DNA of 5,368 bases, taken from positions 1-5,368 of the forward strand of contig JAFAWL010000318.1 of NCBI GenBank assembly GCA_019241805.1, read 5' to 3'. Origin of the DNA: Actinomycetota bacterium. GTDB lineage: Bacteria; Actinomycetota; Actinomycetes; Mycobacteriales; Jatrophihabitantaceae. The notes beneath the pieces were generated by a model that saw only the letters and a list, made by a program, of their open reading frames with translations, made no database searches and was not told the DNA's origin. Below, piece by piece: positions 1 to 5,076 of the stretch (positions are counted from its first letter, which is position 1; each line of letters begins with the position of its first letter). The position numbers and the translations under genes are program-made.

Positions 1-338
1 TGCTCGACGGCCTGGATGTAGTTCTGGATCTCATAGGTCGCCGCCCGCGGATCGGTGACCTGGAAGTAGATGACGGAGTCGATGGCCACCGTGAGGTTGT
101 CGGAGGTGATGACGGGCTGCGGAGGGAAGCTCACGACCTGTTCCCGGAGGTCGATCATCGGCCGCATCCGGTCGACGAAGGGCACGAGCACGGCCACGCC
201 CGGACCCTGCGTGCGCACGTAGCGTCCGAGCCGCTCGACCACGGCCGCCCGGGCCTGCGGGACGATACGCACGCTGCGAGCCAGCGTGATCACAACGAGC
301 ACGGCGACCACGATCACCGCGATCAGCACTGCATCCAT
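1..338 (-). CDS. SPFH/Band 7 (stomatin-like) membrane protein, N-terminal part, cut by window edge
   Basis: This is the first 112 codons of a stomatin/prohibitin-family protein; the rest lies beyond the left edge. Residues 1-20 form one hydrophobic N-terminal anchor (MDAVLIAVIVVAVLVVITLA). The start of the SPFH domain follows: VPQARAAVVERLGRY at 26-40, GPGVAVLVPFVDRM at 45-58, IDLREQVVSFPPQPVITSDN at 62-81, and a strand with VAIDSVIYFQV at 84-94. Family members are anchored in the cytoplasmic membrane, oligomerise and organise membrane microdomains, often with an NfeD partner. The ATG lies one base after the stop codon of the upstream nfeD gene and has a good ribosome binding site, so the two are almost certainly co-translated. 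M. tuberculosis Rv1488 is the likely counterpart by family and position. The family call is firm; the cellular role is not known from sequence. Confidence 0.95.
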   Translation of the reverse strand, partial: MDAVLIAVIVVAVLVVITLARSVRIVPQARAAVVERLGRYVRTQGPGVAVLVPFVDRMRPMIDLREQVVSFPPQPVITSDNLTVAIDSVIYFQVTDPRAATYEIQNYIQAVE

Positions 339-339
339 T

Positions 340-798
340 TCAACCGCTTCCTGTAAGCCGATCGCCGAACGGCTCCTCGAAGACGACCGCCGTCGCTCCG
401 ACGATCTCGTGTACACGTACGGTCGTGCCGGCCGGGAACACCTGGCCGTCGAGCATCGAACGGGCCGACCACTCGCCCCCGTTGAGTCGCACCCGTCCGT
501 CGTGCGAGTCGACCTCCCGCAAGACGACCGCCGGTTTGCCGACCAACGCCGCCGTTCCGGTCAGGTGGCCCGAGCCCACGGTGAGATGTCGCCGGGCGAT
601 CGGGCGGATGAACAACAACAGCCCGAGCGCGACCACGATGGCCACTCCGAACTGGACGGGCGCGGCGGCTCCCGCGGCAGCGGCCACCGCCCCCGCTCCG
701 GCGCCGCCGGCGCACATGATCAGGACGAAGTCGAGCGACAGCGTCTCGGCTCCGGCCAGAATCACCGCGGCGACCAACCACCACAACCACGTGGGCAT
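340..798 (-). CDS. NfeD-family membrane protein (short form, partner of SPFH)
   Basis: This is a 152-residue short-form NfeD protein. Residues 2-18 (PTWLWWLVAAVILAGAE), about 22-45 and about 47-66 are hydrophobic membrane segments. From about residue 78 to 142 comes the C-terminal OB-fold domain, with TGTAALVGKPAVV, GRVRLNGGEWSARS and FPAGTTVRVHEIVGATAVV. Short NfeD proteins are encoded next to SPFH proteins and are thought to bind them through the OB fold; no enzymatic activity is expected without the ClpP-like domain of long forms. I chose ATG 798 because homologues begin just before the first membrane helix. A GTG at 822 in the same frame would add eight residues, and an in-frame TGA lies a few codons above it. 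The site before ATG 798 (GAAGG, only 1 nt away) is poor, so the start is less certain than the family. The stop is one base from the SPFH start. Confidence 0.93.
   Translation of the reverse strand: MPTWLWWLVAAVILAGAETLSLDFVLIMCAGGAGAGAVAAAAGAAAPVQFGVAIVVALGLLLFIRPIARRHLTVGSGHLTGTAALVGKPAVVLREVDSHDGRVRLNGGEWSARSMLDGQVFPAGTTVRVHEIVGATAVVFEEPFGDRLTGSG
347..352 (-). promoter_or_regulatory. Ribosome binding site for the SPFH gene
   Basis: AGGAAG on the minus strand lies 8 nt before the ATG at 338 and inside the last codons of nfeD. It is the clearest Shine-Dalgarno site in the window. It fixes the SPFH start and supports translation coupled to nfeD. Confidence 0.75.
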
Positions 799-819
799 GC
801 CTTCATGTTGACACGCGGA

Positions 820-836
820 CACCGCTGCACGCGGCG
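820..836 (-). repeat. Small inverted repeat between the DUF3097 gene and nfeD
   Basis: On the minus strand CGCCGC, loop GTGCA, GCGGTG can form a six-pair stem with one G-U pair. It lies in the short gap between the two genes, upstream of the nfeD ATG, and includes the alternative GTG start at 822. There is no T-tract, so it is not a clear terminator. In GC-rich DNA such a stem can arise by chance; this is a weak call. Confidence 0.2.
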
Positions 837-850
837 TTCACAACCGCGCC

Positions 851-1702
851 TCAGCGACCGTCGCCGGCAGTCACGAAGTCGATCAGTTCCTCGACCGCTC
901 GCAGCAGCGGCGCTTCGACGTCCGCGAAGCTGTCCACAGCCGCCAGCACGCGGCGCCACATCTCCCGCGGGGCGCCGATCCCCAGTGCCTGACAGACACC
1001 GGACTTCCAGTCCAGGCCCCGGGGCACCGTAGGCCAGCCGGCGATGCCGACGGCTGCCGGCTTGACCGCCTGCCAGATGTCGACGTAAGGATGGCCGGTT
1101 ACCAGCACGTGCGGGTCGGAGATGCCGGCGACGATCCGCGCTTCCTTCGTGCCCGGAATCAGGTGGTCGACCAACACCCCGACCCGCCGGCCGGCGCCGG
1201 GACCGAACGAGCGCAGCGCTGCGGCGAGTTCGTCGATCCCCGACAACGGCTCGACGACCACCCCTTCGAGGCGAAGATCATCGCCCCAGACCCGCTCGAC
1301 GAGTGCCGCGTCGTGGATTCCTTCCACCCAGATGCGGCTCCCCCGCGCGACACGGGCCTTTGCACCGGCCACCGCGAACGAGCCCGAGGCGGTGCGCGCC
1401 CGGGCCGACGGGCGCTGCGGAGCCGCCGGCGCGGGAGCGGTTAACGTCACGAGCTGGCCGTCGAGCAGGAACGCCGCCGGCAGCAGCGCGAACTCCCGCC
1501 GACGGCCGCGCCGATCCTCCAGGGTGACCACGTCACGACGTTCGCCGGCAACGACCGCCTGGCCGAGCGCGACCACCGCCCCGCAGTAGTTGCCGTCGGC
1601 CGTCTCGACCACCAAGCCGGCGTCCGCCGCGACCTCGGGAACGCGGCGCCGCCGCGCCGGTTCGGCCAGGACGTCGGCGGAGTAGCGCTGCGGACCGGGC
1701 AT
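851..1702 (-). CDS. DUF3097 family protein, Toprim-like motifs, function unknown
   Basis: This is a 283-residue protein (counted from ATG 1702) that I recognise as the actinobacterial DUF3097 family. The N-terminal half holds a small-barrel-like segment (about 28-90), then a basic, Ala/Pro-rich linker (about 90-120). The conserved core follows: IWVEGIHDAALVERVWG at 124-140, VVVEPLSGIDEL at 148-159, VGVLVDHLIPGTKEARI at 174-190, VLVTGHPYVDIWQAVKP at 199-215, DWKSGVCQALG at 231-241 and the C-terminal helix AVEELIDFVT at 269-278. The EG-x2-D (E127, D131) followed by VLVDH (D179) resembles the acidic motifs of Toprim domains, so a nucleic-acid or metal-dependent role is my inference, not an established function. 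It is the first gene of a likely operon with nfeD (52-bp gap) and the SPFH gene. An ATG two codons upstream at 1708 is also possible. ATG 1702 is preferred because it stands 8 nt after a TANNNT -10 element, or 9 nt after AAGG. Confidence 0.9.
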   Translation of the reverse strand: MPGPQRYSADVLAEPARRRRVPEVAADAGLVVETADGNYCGAVVALGQAVVAGERRDVVTLEDRRGRRREFALLPAAFLLDGQLVTLTAPAPAAPQRPSARARTASGSFAVAGAKARVARGSRIWVEGIHDAALVERVWGDDLRLEGVVVEPLSGIDELAAALRSFGPGAGRRVGVLVDHLIPGTKEARIVAGISDPHVLVTGHPYVDIWQAVKPAAVGIAGWPTVPRGLDWKSGVCQALGIGAPREMWRRVLAAVDSFADVEAPLLRAVEELIDFVTAGDGR

Positions 1703-1710
1703 GGTCATCG

Positions 1711-1738
1711 ACCTTAAGGCAGCTCAGGCTCGAGGCAA
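1711..1738 (-). promoter_or_regulatory. Candidate promoter of the DUF3097-nfeD-SPFH operon
   Basis: On the minus strand, TTGCCT (1738-1733, four of six matches to TTGACA) is separated by 16 nt from TAAGGT (1716-1711), which fits the actinobacterial -10 pattern TANNNT. The -10 ends 8 nt before ATG 1702, so transcription would begin at or next to the start codon and give a leaderless mRNA. The AAGG within the -10 could instead act as a Shine-Dalgarno site if transcription starts further upstream. This is a prediction from sequence only. Confidence 0.5.
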
Positions 1739-1760
1739 CGGCAGCGACGCGCGGCTGCCG
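1739..1760. promoter_or_regulatory. Inverted repeat in the divergent promoter region, candidate operator
   Basis: CGGCAGC (1739-1745) and GCTGCCG (1754-1760) are perfect 7-bp inverted arms around an 8-bp centre. The site begins where the minus-strand -35 ends and covers the expected -35 position of the plus-strand promoter. The half-site core GGCAGC also occurs at 1718-1723, exactly 22 bp (about two helical turns) before the copy at 1740-1745. A dimeric regulator acting on both genes would fit. No regulator gene is encoded beside it, and chance in GC-rich DNA is not excluded. Confidence 0.4.
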
Positions 1761-1769
1761 AATGCTCAC

Positions 1770-1783
1770 TACGCTGTATCGAC
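1770..1783 (+). promoter_or_regulatory. Candidate -10 element giving a leaderless transcript of the 1784 gene
   Basis: TACGCT (1770-1775) matches TANNNT and ends 8 nt before the GTG at 1784. There is no Shine-Dalgarno-like sequence before this GTG, which fits a leaderless mRNA. No -35 like TTGACA is present at 16-18 nt spacing; that position falls inside the inverted repeat at 1739-1760, so this promoter may depend on a bound regulator. Confidence 0.45.
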
Positions 1784-2554
1784 GTGAACTCTCCGGCCGG
1801 AAGCCTCGCCGCATGGACCACGATGTGGCTGCGCGGCGGTGTGGCCTTCGACGACGTCGTGCACGCGTTGTCAAGGTCGCGGGTGCTCGTCGGCGCCGGC
1901 CCGTCGCTTGTCCCGCCCAGCACCGGTCGGGCTATCGGGCTCGGTGAGGCACTGGTGGAATGGCGCCGCGCCGGAGCGCCGATTCGCCTCGTGCTGCCGG
2001 TGCCGGGCGACGTTCGCGGCCTGCCCGGTTCACTCACTGCCGGATCGGAGGAACTGCGGACGGCCGCCCTGGAGGCCGGCGAGGCGGTGGTGGGCGCCCA
2101 ACTCGGTCTCGTGCCGGGTCGGCGTCAGTTCGGTCCCAGTAGCGCCGAGCCCGAACTCATGTGGTGGGGCTACGAGCTCGGGCCAACCGGCCTCGAGTCC
2201 ACCGGCGCCCGGCAGCCGGTGAGCGTGGCCGACGCCCAATACGAACTGGCCGAGGCGGTCCGCGACAGCGCCGGCCCGTTGGCCGAGATCGGCGCGTTCG
2301 GCTGGAGCGAGGAAGTACGCGAGCAGCTCGCTGACGCCCGGCGCGCCGGTGAACGCCTCAACCTCCCCCCAGGTCATCCCCCACGAGCGGTCAGCTTGCT
2401 CGCGCAAGCCGAACGGCTGGCCTCGGTGCTCGCGATCGCCCGCACCGGCGTAACCGCCGACCGGGCCGGGGCAACTGATCGCGACACCACCTTGCACAAT
2501 CTCGAGCGGGCCGTTCGAACGGCTCGGGTCGCTGGGTACAACGCCGGGGTCTGA
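1784..2554 (+). CDS. Conserved actinobacterial protein of unknown function, beside hemH locus
   Basis: This is a 256-residue soluble protein with no signal peptide or membrane segment. I do not recognise a named domain. The N-terminal part (about 7-35) has AAWTTMWLRGGVAFDDVVHAL. A GEALVEWRRAGAPIRLVLPV stretch at 54-73 runs into the most distinctive motif, LPVPGDVRGLPG at 71-82, followed by AALEAGEAVVGAQLGLVPG at 94-112 and a Trp-rich MWWGYELG at 126-133. The C-terminal third (about 150-256) is mainly helical and charged. The LPVPGDxRGLP motif and the position beside ferrochelatase suggest it is the counterpart of M. tuberculosis Rv1486c, which also lies convergent to the ferrochelatase gene before the NfeD/SPFH pair; this is inferred from synteny. 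It is the first gene of a plus-strand unit with the SDR gene (25-bp gap). The GTG start has no ribosome binding site, and no ATG or GTG lies in frame between it and the -10 element. Confidence 0.85.
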   Translation: MNSPAGSLAAWTTMWLRGGVAFDDVVHALSRSRVLVGAGPSLVPPSTGRAIGLGEALVEWRRAGAPIRLVLPVPGDVRGLPGSLTAGSEELRTAALEAGEAVVGAQLGLVPGRRQFGPSSAEPELMWWGYELGPTGLESTGARQPVSVADAQYELAEAVRDSAGPLAEIGAFGWSEEVREQLADARRAGERLNLPPGHPPRAVSLLAQAERLASVLAIARTGVTADRAGATDRDTTLHNLERAVRTARVAGYNAGV

Positions 2555-2563
2555 ATCCCCTCT

Positions 2564-2570
2564 GGAGAGG
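2564..2570 (+). promoter_or_regulatory. Ribosome binding site for the SDR-DUF2867 gene, within a short hairpin
   Basis: GGAGAGG lies 9 nt before the GTG at 2580 and supports that start. The preceding CCTC (2559-2562) can pair with GAGG (2567-2570) around a TGGA loop, which would partly hide the site. The stem is only four to five pairs. Confidence 0.6.
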
Positions 2571-2579
2571 CCGGCGCCC

Positions 2580-4082
2580 GTGCGAACCCTGGTCACCGGT
2601 GCGACCGGCTACATCGGCGGGCGGCTCGTGCCCGGACTGCTCGCCGCCGGCCACCGGGTGCGGGCGATGACGCGCACCCCCGGATGGTTACGGGACGTGC
2701 CCTGGGCGGCGGATGTCGAGATCGTCACGGCCGACGTACTCGACGATGCCACACTGCCCGCCGCCTTGCGCGACGTCGACGTGGCTTACTACCTGATCCA
2801 CTCGATCGGTAGGGGCGGCCGCTTCGCCGACCGTGACCGCGCCGCCGCCGAGGCCTTCTCCCGGGCCGCCGCGAGGGCCGGAGTCGGCCGAATCGTCTAT
2901 CTCGGCGGGCTGGCCGACGAAAACGCCACCGACGTCTCCGAGCACCTGGCCTCGCGGGCCGAGGTCGGCCGGATCCTGCTCGAATCGGAGGTGCCGGCAG
3001 TCGTTCTGCGTGCGGCGGTGATCCTGGGCAGCGGGTCGGCTTCCTTCGAGATGCTGCGCTACCTGACCGAGCGACTACCGGCGATGGTGACGCCGGTGTG
3101 GGTCAACACGCGGATACAGCCCATCGCCGTACGTGACGTACTGCGCTATCTACTCGCCGCCGCCCGGTTCCCGGACGCGACCAACCGCACGTTCGACGTC
3201 GGAGGGCCGGATGTGCTGACGTACCGGGAGATGATGCAGCGCTACGCCGCCGTGGCCGGGTTGCGTCACCGCTTGATCCTTCCGGTGCCCGTACTCACAC
3301 CGCGACTGTCGAGCCAGTGGGTGGGTCTGGTGACGCCCGTCCCGGCAGGAATCGCGCGACCGCTGGTCGAATCGCTGCGCACCGAGGTCGTCTGCCGCGA
3401 GCACGACATCGCCCAGCTCGTAGCGGATCCGCCGGGCGGCCTGATCGGCTTCGAGCGGGCCGTCGACCTTGCCCTCGCGCGGATCCGGGAGGCCGCCGTC
3501 GCCACCCGTTGGTCGGAGTCCGAGTGGCCCGGTGCCCCGAGCGACCCGCTGCCCACCGATCCGGATTGGGCCGGAGGCTCGCTTTACACCGACGAACGCA
3601 CCCGGCCGGTCGCCGCGCCCGCTGATCAGCTCTGGCAGGTAGTCGAAGGCATCGGCGGTGAGCGCGGTTGGTACTCCTTCTCCTTGGCCTGGGGCGTCCG
3701 GGGCCTGCTCGACCGACTGGTCGGCGGGGTGGGCCTCCGACGCGGGCGACGCGACCCGAAACGCCTTCGGGTCGGCGACGCGCTGGACTTCTGGCGGGTC
3801 GAAGAGGCGGTGCCCGGCCGCCTGTTGCGGCTGCGGGCCGAGATGCGACTGCCGGGCCTGGCCTGGCTGGAGTTTCACGTCGATGACGATGGTTCGCGTT
3901 CGATTCTCACGCAGAAGGCCACTTTCCATCCGCGCGGCCTGGCCGGGCACGCCTACTGGCGCTCGATCGCGCCGTTCCACGGCGTCGTCTTCGGCGGCAT
4001 GATCCGCAACCTGGCGCGCGCGGCCGAGCGCGAGGGTGAAGCGAAACCGGAGCCGCAACCGGTCATCCGCGAGTCGGCCTGA
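2580..4082 (+). CDS. YbjT-like atypical SDR (NAD(P)-binding) fused to DUF2867 domain
   Basis: This is a 500-residue cytoplasmic protein of two parts. Residues 1 to about 305 are an atypical short-chain dehydrogenase/reductase fold. It has the dinucleotide-binding loop TGATGYIGG at 6-14, an acidic ADVLDD at 51-56, AYYLIHS at 69-75, IVYLGGL at 105-111, LRAAVILGSGSASFEMLR at 143-160, and PIAVRDVLRYL at 181-191. Residues about 335-485 match DUF2867, with LWQVVEGIGGERGWY at 351-365, VGDALDFWRVEE at 398-409, RLRAEMRLPGLAWLEF at 417-432 and HPRGLAGHAYW at 450-460. Domain order, length and many motifs match E. coli YbjT (about 476 residues, function unknown). The usual catalytic YxxxK is not seen: the equivalent region reads SEHLASRAEVG, with H122 where Tyr would be. 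It may therefore bind NAD(P)(H) without classical SDR chemistry. The substrate is unknown. The GTG start has a GGAGAGG site 9 nt upstream. The last 20 bp overlap the end of hemH on the other strand. Confidence 0.95.
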   Translation: MRTLVTGATGYIGGRLVPGLLAAGHRVRAMTRTPGWLRDVPWAADVEIVTADVLDDATLPAALRDVDVAYYLIHSIGRGGRFADRDRAAAEAFSRAAARAGVGRIVYLGGLADENATDVSEHLASRAEVGRILLESEVPAVVLRAAVILGSGSASFEMLRYLTERLPAMVTPVWVNTRIQPIAVRDVLRYLLAAARFPDATNRTFDVGGPDVLTYREMMQRYAAVAGLRHRLILPVPVLTPRLSSQWVGLVTPVPAGIARPLVESLRTEVVCREHDIAQLVADPPGGLIGFERAVDLALARIREAAVATRWSESEWPGAPSDPLPTDPDWAGGSLYTDERTRPVAAPADQLWQVVEGIGGERGWYSFSLAWGVRGLLDRLVGGVGLRRGRRDPKRLRVGDALDFWRVEEAVPGRLLRLRAEMRLPGLAWLEFHVDDDGSRSILTQKATFHPRGLAGHAYWRSIAPFHGVVFGGMIRNLARAAEREGEAKPEPQPVIRESA

Positions 4083-5076
4083 GGCAGCACCCGTCGGGAC
4101 AGGGCTGCCCGCACAACCCCAGCTCCCCCAACCGGCGCGCTTGATGTCCGTCGGTCTGTTCCTGAACCAGCTCGCGGATCATCGCAACGAACGCCGGATG
4201 GGTTCCGGCTGTCGCGGCCCGAGCGAACCACATGCCGAGTTCGGCCGCGGTGGCGCTCGCCTCGGTATCGAGATCCCAGACGACTTCGAGATGATCCGAC
4301 ACGAATCCCGTAGGTGCGACCACGACGGACGTGACGCCGGCGGCCGCGAGCGCGCGCAGGTGATCGTTGATGTCCGGTTCGAGCCAGGGCACCTGTGGCG
4401 GGCCGGACCGCGACTGCCAGACCAGATCGAAATACGCGCCGGGGCCACGCACGGCCTGGGCAACCAGGCGCGCCGTTTCCCGCTGCTGCGCCGCATAGAG
4501 GCCGCCGTCAGGGCCGGCGACCTCATTCATAGCCGCCGGGACCGAGTGGGCGGTGAAGATCAGCCGCGTCTCGGCCGGCGCGCCGTGCAGCGCTCGGCGT
4601 ACCGCGTCGGCGTTTGCGGTGACGAAGCCGGGATGGTCGAAGTAGTGGCGCAACTTCACTGTGTCGGGCGCCCCTGGCACGGCCGTGGCGGCCGCGGCGA
4701 GGTTCTCCCGATATTGCCGGCAGCCCGAGTAACCGCCGCTTGCGCTGGTGGCCAGGACAAGCGCCCGGCGCACGCCGTCCTCGCGCATCCGCAGGAACGC
4801 GTCCTCGACGTAGGGGGACCAGTTGCGGTTGCCCCAGTAGACCGGAAGGTGCACGTCGTTCGCGCGAAAGTCCTGCTCGATCGCGGCGAGCAGCGCGCGG
4901 TTCTGCCCGTTGATCGGCGACACACCGCCGAAGTGGTGGTAGTGCTCGGCGACGGCGAGCAGTCGTTGCTCCGGTACATCGCGACCGCGCGTCACGTTGC
5001 GCAGGAAGGGCAGCACGTCGTCCGGCCCTTCGGGGCCTCCGAAAGAGAGCAGTAGCAGCGCGTCGATCGTGCTCAA
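4063..5076 (-). CDS. hemH: Ferrochelatase (probably coproporphyrin III type, CpfC), [2Fe-2S] type
   Basis: This 337-residue soluble ferrochelatase inserts ferrous iron into a porphyrin. In actinobacteria the substrate is expected to be coproporphyrin III, with decarboxylation to haem afterwards by HemQ; that is family knowledge, not visible here. Motifs in order are LLLLSFGGPEGPDDV at 7-21, FLRNVTRGR at 24-32, HHFGGVSPINGQNR at 47-60, VYWGNRNWSPYVEDA at 79-93, FTAHSVP at 174-180 with catalytic H177, WQSRSGPPQVPWLEPD at 220-235, and VSDHLEVVWDLD at 259-270 with E264. The C-terminal tail GLCGQPCPDGCC carries C322, C326, C330 and C331. With C119 in YSGCRQY, it supplies ligands for the [2Fe-2S] cluster known in mycobacterial ferrochelatases. 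The start is TTG, immediately after the fabI stop codon and without a strong ribosome binding site. No other start fits, because the conserved N-terminus begins within a few residues. It is therefore likely made by translational coupling. Confidence 0.97.
   Translation of the reverse strand: MSTIDALLLLSFGGPEGPDDVLPFLRNVTRGRDVPEQRLLAVAEHYHHFGGVSPINGQNRALLAAIEQDFRANDVHLPVYWGNRNWSPYVEDAFLRMREDGVRRALVLATSASGGYSGCRQYRENLAAAATAVPGAPDTVKLRHYFDHPGFVTANADAVRRALHGAPAETRLIFTAHSVPAAMNEVAGPDGGLYAAQQRETARLVAQAVRGPGAYFDLVWQSRSGPPQVPWLEPDINDHLRALAAAGVTSVVVAPTGFVSDHLEVVWDLDTEASATAAELGMWFARAATAGTHPAFVAMIRELVQEQTDGHQARRLGELGLCGQPCPDGCCLRPTRG

Noticed and set aside
820..822. GTG 822 as the nfeD start.
   Set aside because: It would put eight polar residues (MSACQHEG) before the first membrane helix and has no ribosome binding site. 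ATG 798 fits the family better, though this is not certain.
286..1032. A 248-codon plus-strand frame across the SPFH, nfeD and DUF3097 genes.
   Set aside because: It crosses the boundaries of three well-supported genes on the other strand, and its product is an Arg/Pro/Gly-rich sequence without domains.
1712..1719. Palindrome CCTTAAGG as a separate operator.
   Set aside because: It is short, overlaps the proposed minus-strand -10 and is adequately explained by it.
2030..2596. A 188-codon minus-strand frame opposite the 256-residue protein.
   Set aside because: The plus-strand frame fits the gap between a leaderless start and the SDR gene, and has the conserved LPVPGD motif; the opposite frame has no start signal or domain.
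3150..4058. A 302-codon open frame on the minus strand opposite the SDR-DUF2867 gene.
   Set aside because: The SDR-DUF2867 frame has clear family motifs throughout this stretch. The antisense protein shows none and is a composition shadow.
4083..4109. Inverted repeat GGCAGC/GCTGCC just after the SDR stop codon, a possible terminator.
   Set aside because: The arms are 6 bp with a 15-nt loop and no T-tract, and the stretch encodes the hemH cysteine tail, so protein constraint explains it well enough.
4036..5055. A 339-codon open frame on the plus strand opposite hemH.
   Set aside because: It mirrors hemH almost end to end, has Arg/Gly-rich low-information protein sequence and no recognisable domain. 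Long antisense frames are expected in GC-rich genes where stops are rare.
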